From contig DLMX01000086.1 of the NCBI GenBank assembly GCA_002479405.1, forward strand, positions 47,701 through 56,098: 8,398 nt of DNA. Direction: 5' to 3'. Each line of letters begins with the position of its first letter. The stretch's first letter is position 1. Shown piece by piece: positions 1 through 6,449 of the stretch. The DNA is from Methylophilaceae bacterium UBA7525. GTDB taxonomy: Bacteria > Pseudomonadota > Gammaproteobacteria > Burkholderiales > Methylophilaceae. Under the pieces are notes generated by a model that made no database searches, was not told where the DNA came from, and saw only the letters and a list, made by a program, of their open reading frames with translations. The translations under genes were made by a program, and so were the position numbers.

Positions 1-227
1 GGGTCGACACCGGGGTTGGCGCGGGTGATCTCGTTATAGCCGAGCCCGTGCCGGCGCGCGATATCAAGCAGGGTGTCGGATTCGCCGGCGACGACAAAGC
101 GCATTTCGCCGATGACATCTTCCCCTTCGGGCGGCAGCTCGAAAGTCGCGGCAAGGCTGGCCGGCATTCCTGCTGCAAGCCAGCTGAATGCGAGACTCAT
201 CAGTAATATGAAGCGTTGGATTCGCAT
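1..227 (-). CDS. LysM-domain L,D-transpeptidase-type protein, N-terminal part (runs off the left edge)
   Basis: The visible 75 residues begin with a signal peptide: MRIQRF, a hydrophobic core at about residues 6-20, and likely cleavage after the Ala-rich stretch near residues 26-27. Next come TFELPPEGEDVIGEM and a LysM-like segment (about residues 43-75: VVAGESDTLLDIARRHGLGYNEITRANPGVD). In known proteins this arrangement opens the ErfK/YbiS/YcfS-type L,D-transpeptidases. These are exported enzymes that form 3-3 peptidoglycan cross-links or attach lipoproteins to peptidoglycan. The catalytic YkuD domain, with its Cys/His motif, would lie to the left of the window and is not seen, so the enzymatic assignment rests on the N-terminus alone. 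ATG at 227 is chosen because it gives a normal signal peptide; an in-frame ATG at 233 (adding ML) is equally possible. Neither start has a clear Shine-Dalgarno sequence. The gene is divergent from the hydrolase gene at 377. Confidence 0.8.
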   Translation of the reverse strand, partial: MRIQRFILLMSLAFSWLAAGMPASLAATFELPPEGEDVIGEMRFVVAGESDTLLDIARRHGLGYNEITRANPGVD

Positions 228-376
228 GAGCATCAATCAGGGTTGACGGTGTCAGAATAGCATTATGCCTGTGATTCGACCATTCACTTCTAACTCCGCC
301 TTGCCTTGAACCAAGCCTCGCTGCATCATGTCGATTCATGTAATTACTGCATTTTTCACCGCATCAAGGAAACACC
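228..376. promoter_or_regulatory. Divergent intergenic region with a weak candidate sigma70-type promoter for the hydrolase gene
   Basis: This gap separates the divergent L,D-transpeptidase and hydrolase genes and should carry promoters for both. On the plus strand TTGCCT (301-306) and CATCAT (324-329) are spaced 17 bp apart and match the -35 and -10 consensus at 4 of 6 positions each. A TGTAAT at 339-344 is another possible -10 but has no good -35 partner. The AAGGA at 366-370 is the ribosome binding site for the ATG at 377. No clear palindromic operator was seen. The promoter call is weak. Confidence 0.25.
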
Positions 377-985
377 ATGACCCAAGCCTCCACCACGTTG
401 CGCGAACTGCTCGGCCTCGGCCTGCAACCAACCCCGCTGAAGGATTCCGCCCTGATCATGATCGATTGTCAGAACACCTATCGCAGCGGCATCATGCAGT
501 TGACCGGCGTCGAAGCCGCCTTGCTTGAAGCGCAAAAACTGCTGAACATTGCGCGGACGCTGCGGATTCCTGTTTTTCATATCCAGCACGACGCCGGGCC
601 GGGCACGCCGTATGACATCACGGCTCTTGTCGGCGCCATTGCCGATGAGGTTGCGCCCATCGCCGGTGAACCGGTGATCGTCAAGCATTACCCGAACTCT
701 TTCGTGCAGACCGATCTGGATCAGCAACTCAAATCTGCAGGCATCAGGAATCTTGTACTGGCGGGATTTATGACGCACATGTGCATCAATTCCACCGCAC
801 ACGGTGCGTTCAACCTGGGTTACGCTGTCAGCGTGGTGGCAAGCGCAACGGCTACACGACCGCTACAGGCTGCGGATGGCAAGGTGTTGACTGCTGCAGA
901 AGTGCAGGACGGCGCAATTGCTTCCACCCGTGACCTTTATGCGGCCATCGTCAACAGGGTCGAAGATCTTGCAGCCGGTTCCTGA
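377..985 (+). CDS. Isochorismatase-family cysteine hydrolase
   Basis: A 202-residue protein, the usual length for this cytoplasmic alpha/beta family, which includes isochorismatases, nicotinamidases, N-carbamoyl amide hydrolases and many uncharacterised members. The expected catalytic triad is visible. Asp30 lies in ALIMIDCQNTY at the end of the first strand, Lys103 in VIVKHYPNSF, and the nucleophile Cys136 in AGFMTHMCINST. The GFMTHMC context also supplies the usual segment before the nucleophile. The region just after the first strand has QNTY rather than the QNDF of many members, and the metal ligands typical of nicotinamidases are not obvious, so a nicotinamidase role is not favoured. The substrate cannot be told. 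The start is supported by AAGGA six bases upstream. The Na/Pi transporter gene begins 36 bases after the stop with no terminator between, so cotranscription is likely, though no functional link is evident. Confidence 0.9.
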   Translation: MTQASTTLRELLGLGLQPTPLKDSALIMIDCQNTYRSGIMQLTGVEAALLEAQKLLNIARTLRIPVFHIQHDAGPGTPYDITALVGAIADEVAPIAGEPVIVKHYPNSFVQTDLDQQLKSAGIRNLVLAGFMTHMCINSTAHGAFNLGYAVSVVASATATRPLQAADGKVLTAAEVQDGAIASTRDLYAAIVNRVEDLAAGS

Positions 986-1021
986 GATCCTACTCACACG
1001 CCCTGATCAAGTGACGACCAG

Positions 1022-2707
1022 ATGCTAGAAGTTCTATTTCCTTTTGTCGGTGGTTTGGGCCTGTTTCTCATCGGCATGATGTTGCTGTCCGATGGCCTGG
1101 TCGCCTTTGCCGGCTCCAATCTCAAGCGTGCGCTGGTGCGTTTTACCGGAACGCCATACAAGGCTTTTGCTTCCGGTACGTTGGTAACGATGCTGGTGCA
1201 ATCCTCCTCGGCCACGGCAGTGACGCTGATCGGTTTTGTCAGCGCCGGTCTCATCACCTTTTCACAGGCCATAGGCGTGCTTATCGGTGCCAGTCTCGGC
1301 AATACGGCCACCGGCTGGATCGTCGCCGAGCTGGGCCTCAAGGTCAATCTGGGCTTTTACACATTGATCATGATCGGTATCGGCGCACTACTCAAGCTGC
1401 TGGGACGTGGCCGCTGGGCAGAGATGGGACTGGCGCTGGCAGGCTTCGGCTTGTTGTTTCACGGGCTGAGTGTGCTGCAGCAAGCGATGGCCGGATTGTC
1501 GGGAGTGTTCAACCTCGCCGATCTGCCGGTAGGCGGCTATGGTGCGCGCATCATCATCATGCTGTTCGGACTCGCGCTCACCGCGGTGTTGCAGTCATCA
1601 TCGGCAGCCATCGCCACTACACTGACGGCACTATATACCAACACCATCAACTTCGATCAGGCGGCCTCGCTGGTGGTGGGGGCGGCTATCGGCACTACGG
1701 TTTCGGGGGCACTGGTGGCAATCGGTGCCACCGTCTATGCCAAGCGTACGGCGCTGGCTTACATTCTGTTCAATCTGGCAGCCGGCCTCATCGGCATCTT
1801 GCTGCTGCCAGCGTTTCTGTATTTGATTCAGCTGCTGGATAACTTCATGCAGATCGCACCGGACGCCACCATGCTGGTGGCGTTCCACACCTTTTTCATC
1901 CTGATCGGTGTCATCCTTTTTCTGCCGTTCACGGCAGGTTTTGCACGCGTCGTCGAGCGCCTACTGCCGGAGGTGGAAGACAGACTGGTGCAGCGGCTGG
2001 ACGACAGTTTGCTTAACATCCCGGCGGTCGCGCTCGAAGCTTCACAGCGCACCATAGAACAGCTGGCCGGTGTCCTGTTCAAGACTTATGGGGATATTCT
2101 GGCCATGGCGCAATCGGCCAGAACCGATAACGAACTGAAACAGGCGGAACTGGCGCTGGACCACACATTTGATTTTGTCACGCGCATCCAGTTGCCGCCT
2201 GAAGAGGACGTGCAGGCCGAGCAGCGCATCGCTCAACTGCACGCCATCGACCATTTGCTGCGTCTGCGTAATCGCCTGGGCGATATCTCCAAGGCCAATA
2301 TCGACTTCGCCAACCCGGTTTATCAGTCGGCCCAGCAGAGCAGCCGCAGTATGATTCATCTGGTGCAAAGAGGGTTGGCAGAGAAAACGCTGGCGCCTTA
2401 TCTGGAGGAGATCGACCATGAAGCCGACCAGCTGGCCGTTTACGTGCATCAGGCGCGGCACGAGATCTTGCAGAAGGTCATGCCCAGCAGCAAGGCGCTG
2501 AGTACCTTGCACACCACTGACGTTTTTCGTTGGATGGAGCGCACCGGCCACCACATCTGCCGCATCTGTTTTTATCTGGCGCAAGGCCGGCCGGCTAACG
2601 GAAATGAGGTAAAATCCGTGTCCGAACCCGGGGGCAAGAGCGACATGGCGGCGGACGAAAACAATGGCAACACCTTTGCCGAGGATATTCGCGTCAACGG
2701 GCAATAG
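1022..2707 (+). CDS. Na+/phosphate cotransporter family protein (NptA/YjbB type) with PhoU-like C-terminal domain
   Basis: A 561-residue inner-membrane protein. The N-terminal part (about residues 1-310) is strongly hydrophobic and shows the family's duplicated signature: VQSSSA at 59-64 followed by GASLGNTATG at 89-98, and LQSSSA at 190-195 followed by GAAIGTTVSG at 220-229. These repeats form the transport core of PNaS/SLC34-like Na+-dependent phosphate carriers. Residues about 335-520 are helical and charged and match the position of the PhoU-like domain in the longer bacterial members. The last 40 residues are polar and probably disordered. The ATG at 1022 has only a poor Shine-Dalgarno sequence. 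It is the first possible start after an in-frame stop at 1004-1006, and the next Met (residue 19) would cut the first membrane helix. The direction of transport (uptake or export of excess phosphate, as proposed for YjbB) cannot be read here. The HPP gene follows 53 bases downstream. Confidence 0.9.
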   Translation: MLEVLFPFVGGLGLFLIGMMLLSDGLVAFAGSNLKRALVRFTGTPYKAFASGTLVTMLVQSSSATAVTLIGFVSAGLITFSQAIGVLIGASLGNTATGWIVAELGLKVNLGFYTLIMIGIGALLKLLGRGRWAEMGLALAGFGLLFHGLSVLQQAMAGLSGVFNLADLPVGGYGARIIIMLFGLALTAVLQSSSAAIATTLTALYTNTINFDQAASLVVGAAIGTTVSGALVAIGATVYAKRTALAYILFNLAAGLIGILLLPAFLYLIQLLDNFMQIAPDATMLVAFHTFFILIGVILFLPFTAGFARVVERLLPEVEDRLVQRLDDSLLNIPAVALEASQRTIEQLAGVLFKTYGDILAMAQSARTDNELKQAELALDHTFDFVTRIQLPPEEDVQAEQRIAQLHAIDHLLRLRNRLGDISKANIDFANPVYQSAQQSSRSMIHLVQRGLAEKTLAPYLEEIDHEADQLAVYVHQARHEILQKVMPSSKALSTLHTTDVFRWMERTGHHICRICFYLAQGRPANGNEVKSVSEPGGKSDMAADENNGNTFAEDIRVNGQ

Positions 2708-2760
2708 CTCTCCCCAGCGGTGTAAAAGCGCCGCATCCTCAATCAGTACATCATCCGAAC

Positions 2761-3483
2761 ATGAATATTCTGAAATTGTTGCAGGCGTCTGCGCAGCATT
2801 ACCGGCAGACGCAAACCCCCTTGCGCGAGAAGCTCCATTCCTCGCTTGCTGCTTTTTGCGGCATTCTCCTGCTGGTGCTGGCCGAAAGCCTGCTGGCCAG
2901 TGAGTTCACATTGTCGCTGCCGGTGCTCGCCTCCATGGGCGCCTCGGCCTTCCTGCTGTTCGTCGTGCCGCACAGCCCGATGGCGCAACCGTGGCCCATG
3001 TTCGGCGGCCATCTGCTGGCCTCCATCATCGGCGTCCTGTGTGCGCAAAGCATCGCGCAGCCGGCGTTGGCCGTGTCAGCGGCCGTCGGCCTCGCCATCT
3101 TCTGCATGTACTGGCTGCGCTGCCTGCATCCGCCCAGCGCCGCCACCGCCATGATCGCCGTACTCGGCGGGCCACAGGTGCACGCCCTCGGCTGGAGCTT
3201 CTGCTATGAAGTGGTCGCCCTCAATGCCGGTATCCTGCTGCTGCTAGCTTTCATCATCAACAACCTGGTGCCGGGCCGGCGCTATCCGCTGCGCCACAGC
3301 CACCACCCGCACCATGCCAAGTTCGTGCAACAATCGCACCCCGCTGCGCTGGAGCTGGACGAGTCCGATTTTGAGGCGGCGCTGGCGCGCATGGACGGTG
3401 TCATCGACGTCACGTCGGAAGACCTGGTGGATATCTATGAATTCGCCGTGGAGAACGCCGAGGTGCGGCGCAAGGCGGTCTGA
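2761..3483 (+). CDS. HPP-family integral membrane protein
   Basis: A 240-residue protein of the HPP family, named for its conserved His-Pro-Pro, seen here at residues 123-125 in RCLHPPSAATA. The other family hallmarks are present: SMGASAFLLFVVPHSPMAQPWPMFGGH at about 58-84, and LGGPQVHALGW just after the HPP segment. There are about four membrane helices (around 30-48, 54-70, 84-118 and 150-170). After them come an unusual His-rich stretch (HSHHPHH, 179-185) and a soluble acidic tail to the C-terminus, which lacks the CBS pair found in longer members. HPP proteins of cyanobacteria and plants have been linked to nitrite transport across plastid or cytoplasmic membranes; the role in proteobacteria is not established. 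No good Shine-Dalgarno sequence precedes the ATG, but no other in-frame start lies upstream in the intergenic gap. A strong terminator follows within 15 bases. Confidence 0.88.
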   Translation: MNILKLLQASAQHYRQTQTPLREKLHSSLAAFCGILLLVLAESLLASEFTLSLPVLASMGASAFLLFVVPHSPMAQPWPMFGGHLLASIIGVLCAQSIAQPALAVSAAVGLAIFCMYWLRCLHPPSAATAMIAVLGGPQVHALGWSFCYEVVALNAGILLLLAFIINNLVPGRRYPLRHSHHPHHAKFVQQSHPAALELDESDFEAALARMDGVIDVTSEDLVDIYEFAVENAEVRRKAV

Positions 3484-3492
3484 CGCCAAATG

Positions 3493-3519
3493 AAAAACGG
3501 GGCCGCGGCCCCGTTTTTT
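3493..3519. terminator. Strong bidirectional intrinsic terminator
   Basis: The arms CGGGGCC (3498-3504) and GGCCCCG (3507-3513) are perfectly complementary, giving a GC-only hairpin with a very tight loop. It is flanked by AAAAA (3493-3497) on the left and TTTTTT (3514-3519) on the right. It therefore reads as hairpin plus U-tract on both strands. It lies 9 bases after the HPP stop and 28 bases past the cyclophilin stop on the opposite strand, so it should end both convergent transcripts. Confidence 0.93.
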
Positions 3520-3547
3520 GTGGATGAGAGTTGTTGCAGCCAAAGTT

Positions 3548-4093
3548 CTATTTCAGCTCGATCGACTCGATCACCACCGGCTGTGTCGGCACATCGCCCG
3601 GCCACACAGGTGCACGCGAAATCTTCTCTACCAGCTCCATGCCGCTCGTCACTTTGCCGAACACGGCATAACCCCAGCCTTTTTCATCCTTGGATTTGTG
3701 GTCCAGAAACGCGTTGTCCGCCACGTTGATGAAGAACTGCGCGCTGGCTGAATGCGGGTCGGCGGTGCGCGCCATGGCGATGGTGCCGGTCAGGTTCTTC
3801 AGGCCGTTGTCCGCCTCGTTCTGAATCGAAGGCCCGGTCGGCTTCTCCTGCATGTCCGCCGTCATGCCGCCACCCTGAATCATGAAACGGCGGATGGTGC
3901 GGTGAAAGATCGTGCCGTTGTAATGCTCGCTCTTCACATAACCGAGAAAATTCTCCACCGTCTTCGGCGCCTTGACGCTATCCAGCTCGACGACGATAGG
4001 CCCGAGGCTGGTGTTGATTTGCACCGTGGGTTCGGCGTGGGCGGTGAAGGAGAGTAAACAGGCGAGGATGAGCGCAGCTAGTTTTGTTGGCAT
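3548..4093 (-). CDS. ppiA: Periplasmic cyclophilin-type peptidyl-prolyl cis-trans isomerase (PpiA-like)
   Basis: A 181-residue protein with a signal peptide (hydrophobic core at residues 5-16, cleavage expected after AHA20) and one complete cyclophilin domain. It should catalyse cis-trans isomerisation of Xaa-Pro bonds during folding of exported proteins in the periplasm. Active-site residues seen are FHR (63-65, Arg65), the FMIQGGG segment with Phe70 and Gln73, MART (107-110), and SAQFFIN with Gln119. The residue matching human CypA Trp121 is Phe129 (AFLDH), as in E. coli PpiA, the family change associated with weak cyclosporin binding. Length, KNEADNGL-like and GYAVFGKV segments all fit PpiA rather than the cytoplasmic PpiB, because of the leader. 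The start is supported by AAGGA 7-8 bases upstream. The gene converges with the HPP gene and shares its terminator. Confidence 0.94.
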   Translation of the reverse strand: MPTKLAALILACLLSFTAHAEPTVQINTSLGPIVVELDSVKAPKTVENFLGYVKSEHYNGTIFHRTIRRFMIQGGGMTADMQEKPTGPSIQNEADNGLKNLTGTIAMARTADPHSASAQFFINVADNAFLDHKSKDEKGWGYAVFGKVTSGMELVEKISRAPVWPGDVPTQPVVIESIELK

Positions 4094-4122
4094 GTGAAAT
4101 CCTTGTTAGGTGACAGTAAAAG

Positions 4123-4141
4123 CCAGCGCAAGGTGCGCTGG
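4123..4141 (-). terminator. Possible weak terminator between iclR and ppiA
   Basis: CCAGCGC (4123-4129) and GCGCTGG (4135-4141) form a 7-bp perfect stem with a 5-base loop. Read on the minus strand it is followed by CTTTTAC, a short U-run. It lies about 60 bases past the iclR stop and 30 bases before the ppiA start, so it could end iclR transcription or sit in the ppiA leader. The U-tract is short, hence the low confidence. A second interrupted inverted repeat, GACAGGC (4155-4161) with GCCTGTC (4190-4196), lies between it and the iclR stop and has no U-tract. Confidence 0.4.
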
Positions 4142-4202
4142 TTGCGATTCTATAGACAGGCGATGTATGTGGACATAGTGGCATCGAGTGCCTGTCCGCC
4201 AG

Positions 4203-5003
4203 TCAAGTAACTTGGTTCACTTTCCCATACAAATCGTTCGAAATTTTTTCAGCGGTTTGTTGCAACTGGGTCAGGCAGTTTTGCCACTGTACTTCGTTTA
4301 GCCAGCCGGTGATATAGGTCGTCCCGATACCTGCGATCGGGTAACCATCGGGGTCGCAGATCGCCACGCCGATCGCGCTGGTCGTGCGGTCCAGAATGAT
4401 GCTGTCGTAGGTGCTGTATCCGTTCTTGATGGCTTCATCGACCGCTTTGCGAAACCCGGTTTCATCAAACCCTTCTATCCGGTGATAACGTGACAGATTG
4501 GCTTCGATGATGGATTCCACTTCGTTGCGTGGCAGGCGCGACATCATGGCCAGGCAGCTGGGACTCATGCCGAATGGACCGCGCATGCCGACACGCCCTT
4601 GCCCTACCTGTATCTGTGACGAGCTCTCATAGCGGCCGATGCACACCATGTCGAGGCCGGAACGCACGCCCATGTAGACCACCTGATTCAGTTGTTCGGC
4701 CAGCACGCTCAGATGGGTGGTGGCGATTTGCTCAATCGGATTGCGGCTGATCGCGGAATAACCGAGCGCGGCCAGGCCCATTGCCAGGTTGAAGCGCGCC
4801 GACGCTTCATCCCGGCGGACCCAGCCATGCTCGATCAAGGTATTGAGTACACGGTGAATGGTGGGGCGAGGTAGCGATGTTCGTGCCACCAGCTCGGTCA
4901 ATGAGCTGCCTTTGCGCGACCCGCTGGCGATGGCTTCCAGCAGCAGAAAAGCCCGGTTCAGGCTGCCCGGCTGTGCATTCTTATGCTGTGGGTTCGTTTC
5001 CAT
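4203..5003 (-). CDS. IclR-family transcriptional regulator
   Basis: A 266-residue, full-length IclR-type regulator. Residues about 14-75 form the N-terminal winged helix-turn-helix, starting SLNRAFLLLEAIA. The recognition region SLTELVARTSLPRPTIHRVL (34-53) is followed by the wing residues GWVRRDEASARF. Residues about 80-255 form the GAF-like effector-binding domain, with family landmarks VYMGVRSGLDMVCIGR, GMRGPFGMSPSCLAMMS, GYSTYDSIILDRTTSAIGVAICDPDGYPIAGI and the C-terminal helices. Such proteins usually bind small organic or aromatic acids. The ATG at 5003 is preceded by AAGGA. A 15-bp palindrome 12 bases upstream of the start, and a related one before the divergent gene at 5147, are the likely binding sites, predicting autoregulation plus control of the neighbour. 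The ligand is not known. Confidence 0.93.
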   Translation of the reverse strand: METNPQHKNAQPGSLNRAFLLLEAIASGSRKGSSLTELVARTSLPRPTIHRVLNTLIEHGWVRRDEASARFNLAMGLAALGYSAISRNPIEQIATTHLSVLAEQLNQVVYMGVRSGLDMVCIGRYESSSQIQVGQGRVGMRGPFGMSPSCLAMMSRLPRNEVESIIEANLSRYHRIEGFDETGFRKAVDEAIKNGYSTYDSIILDRTTSAIGVAICDPDGYPIAGIGTTYITGWLNEVQWQNCLTQLQQTAEKISNDLYGKVNQVT

Positions 5004-5015
5004 TTAATCCTTATG

Positions 5016-5030
5016 GTCCGATTATCGGAC
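5016..5030. promoter_or_regulatory. Candidate IclR operator O1 (perfect palindrome)
   Basis: GTCCGATTATCGGAC consists of two 7-base arms around one central base, with perfect symmetry. Its size and form resemble operators of IclR-family proteins such as PcaR/PcaU/PobR, which centre on CGATNATCG-like cores; that comparison is from memory of the family. It starts 12 bases upstream of the iclR ATG and directly follows a TTTATAT stretch on the minus strand (5031-5037), so a bound regulator would cover the start of the iclR transcript. Confidence 0.8.
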
Positions 5031-5113
5031 ATATAAATTCACTGCATGGATTGACTGAAATATTTATTAATCAATAAGATTGTATCAAACAGTCAGTTTG
5101 TTTTTATATAAAA
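5031..5113. promoter_or_regulatory. AT-rich divergent promoter region between the two operators
   Basis: This stretch is far richer in A and T than the surrounding genes, and both divergent promoters should lie in it. A -10-like TTTATA reads outward at each end (5032-5037 on the minus strand, 5103-5108 on the plus strand). A TTGTAT at 5080-5085 sits 17 bases before the plus-strand one, but matches the -35 consensus only in TTG. The minus-strand -35 is not clear. A small inverted repeat, CAAAC (5086-5090) and GTTTG (5096-5100), lies in the plus-strand promoter spacer. Confidence 0.4.
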
Positions 5114-5128
5114 GTCCATTAATCGGAC
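5114..5128. promoter_or_regulatory. Candidate IclR operator O2 (imperfect palindrome)
   Basis: GTCCATTAATCGGAC has the same 15-base length as O1 and matches it at 12 positions. All differences lie in the centre, while the outer GTCC and TCGGAC are kept. It lies 18 bases before the ATG of the flavoprotein gene, just after a TTTTTATATAAAA stretch (5101-5113) that could hold the -10 element. The weaker symmetry suggests lower affinity than O1. Its centre is 98 bp from that of O1. Confidence 0.72.
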
Positions 5129-5146
5129 AAGTGAAAGGGAGGGTTC

Positions 5147-5803
5147 ATGCAGGGACTTTATGGCAAACAACACCGGGCGTTACAGCAGGACTTTGATACG
5201 GTGAAACTGGCGGATGCCGTACACGGCAATATCGTCTGCGCTGAAATCGGCGAAGAGCATCGCGGCTTTATTGAGAGCCGCGACATGTTCTTTCTGACGA
5301 CCATCGATCATCGTGGTTATCCCACTTGTTCATACAAAGGCGGAAGTCCGGGATTCCTCAAGATCATCGACAGTAAAACGCTGGCGTTCCCGAGTTTTGA
5401 CGGGAATGGCATGTTCCTCTCGATGGGCAACATTTCCATCAACAACAAGATCGGCATGCTGTTGATCGATTTTGAAACGCCTCACCGCATTCGCATACAC
5501 GGCAAAGCTTCGATTCATCGTGATGAACAATCGCTCAAGATGTTTCTGGGTGCGGAGGTGGTTGTTCTTGTCGAGGTCACTGAAATTTTCGTTAACTGTC
5601 CGCGATACATCCACCGTTACAAGCGCGTCGCCAGCGCAAAGCACGTGCCGCAGGAAAACGTGCCTGTCGCCTTGCCGCAATGGAAACGGATAGAGGGCCT
5701 GCAGGAAGCGCTGCCAGCCAGGGACAAACATATCGCTGAGACCCTGGGCGGCACGATCACCCCCGAACAATATGTCGAGATGGTCATGAAAGGCGAGGCC
5801 TGA
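5147..5803 (+). CDS. Pyridoxamine 5'-phosphate oxidase-like FMN-binding split-barrel protein
   Basis: A 218-residue soluble protein of the PNPOx-like flavoprotein family. The split-barrel core spans about residues 40-165. FIESRDMFFLTTIDHRGYPTCSYKGG (41-66) gives the first strands. PSFDGNGMFLSMGNISINNKIGMLLIDF (82-109) is the characteristic GNG...GNI..N segment around the flavin site, and RIRIHGKA (114-121) and NCPRYIHRY (150-158) follow. Members of this subfamily bind FMN, F420 or haem. A true PdxH role is unlikely because the PdxH C-terminal signature is not seen, so substrate and reaction are unknown. A purine-rich AAAGGGAGGG ends 4 bases before the ATG and is a strong ribosome binding site. 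Position and the shared palindromes suggest control by the divergent IclR regulator. The DUF1097 gene follows 80 bases later on the same strand. Confidence 0.88.
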   Translation: MQGLYGKQHRALQQDFDTVKLADAVHGNIVCAEIGEEHRGFIESRDMFFLTTIDHRGYPTCSYKGGSPGFLKIIDSKTLAFPSFDGNGMFLSMGNISINNKIGMLLIDFETPHRIRIHGKASIHRDEQSLKMFLGAEVVVLVEVTEIFVNCPRYIHRYKRVASAKHVPQENVPVALPQWKRIEGLQEALPARDKHIAETLGGTITPEQYVEMVMKGEA

Positions 5804-5883
5804 GACAGGGTGGCAGCGACTCAAAAGTCAGCCGCCGATAACCGATAAAGCGGATTTTAAGAATCACTGATGAAAGGATAGAC

Positions 5884-6444
5884 ATGACTCAACTCAATGC
5901 AGCGACATTCAGCGCATTCGCACTGACGACAATCGTGCTTTATGCACTTGGATTCTTCACCTTTATCCCACCTTGGGCCGTGTTCATCACATGGGCGTGT
6001 TTCTTTCATATGAATGGCGGCGCCGACCGTAATCAGGCATTCGTCGCCACCATCACGCATATGGCGCTCGGCGCATTCGCAGCGTGGATATCGGCCATCG
6101 TCCTGTTGAACAACCCGTTCGAAAGCGCATTGGGCCAGCAACTGTGGGGTCCGGTATTCATCGGCGCAGTCATCGCGATTCTGGCAAGAATGGGCACGAT
6201 CGCCCGGTTCAGCGTGACCCCGGCGATCATCTACGGATACGCCAGTGTTTTTGCCTTCGCCAGCACCGCCGGGATGTTCTCGCCGGAACACCTGCTCTCG
6301 GTGTCGTTCAATAATGCATTGTTCGCAATATTGTTCAGCGTCGTGGTCGGTGCCTCAGCTGGATACCTGAATGCTGCACTGGTTGGTGTATTAGCCGGGC
6401 TGAAATGGACGAAGGCGTCTACTCAACGGGGTGGACTTTATTAA
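5884..6444 (+). CDS. DUF1097-domain inner-membrane protein
   Basis: A 186-residue hydrophobic protein with about five or six membrane helices (around 8-28, 31-42, 55-76, 88-103, 110-130 and 140-172). It resembles the DUF1097 family, whose E. coli member is YcdZ; function is unknown. Landmarks are the WAVFITWACFFHMNGG segment at 31-46, the GPVFIGAVIAIL helix, the TPAIIYGYASVFAFAS helix, and a glycine-rich last helix ending VGVLAGLKW. AAGGA 5 bases upstream supports the ATG. The gene lies 80 bases after the flavoprotein gene with no clear terminator between, so both are probably transcribed from the IclR-controlled promoter. A transporter or channel role for the product or substrate of the flavoprotein is conceivable but only inferred. 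The stop codon is 1 base from the left TTAT repeat of a mobile-element-like insertion. Confidence 0.85.
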   Translation: MTQLNAATFSAFALTTIVLYALGFFTFIPPWAVFITWACFFHMNGGADRNQAFVATITHMALGAFAAWISAIVLLNNPFESALGQQLWGPVFIGAVIAILARMGTIARFSVTPAIIYGYASVFAFASTAGMFSPEHLLSVSFNNALFAILFSVVVGASAGYLNAALVGVLAGLKWTKASTQRGGLY

Positions 6445-6445
6445 C

Positions 6446-6449
6446 TTAT
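6446..6449 (+). repeat. Left target-site repeat TTAT of the MITE-like element
   Basis: TTAT directly abuts the left terminal repeat and is matched by TTAT at 6593-6596 directly after the right one. A 4-base match can arise by chance in AT-rich DNA, but its exact placement at both ends supports a real target duplication. Confidence 0.65.

Noticed and set aside
328..528. A 66-residue plus-strand frame overlapping the hydrolase start.
   Set aside because: It lies in another frame of the well-supported hydrolase and has low-complexity, Arg/His-rich composition typical of an off-frame reading.
2042..2704. A 220-residue minus-strand frame opposite the Na/Pi transporter's C-terminal part.
   Set aside because: It is antisense to a complete, recognisable gene, with no familiar domain and no ribosome binding site context.
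5051..5085. An IHF-type site in the divergent intergenic region.
   Set aside because: AATCAATAAGATTG fits only with the wrong spacer length, and AT-rich DNA gives many such near matches.
5804..5883. A terminator between the flavoprotein and DUF1097 genes.
   Set aside because: Only a 4-bp CCGC/GCGG pairing with a long loop and a short T-run is present, too weak to call.
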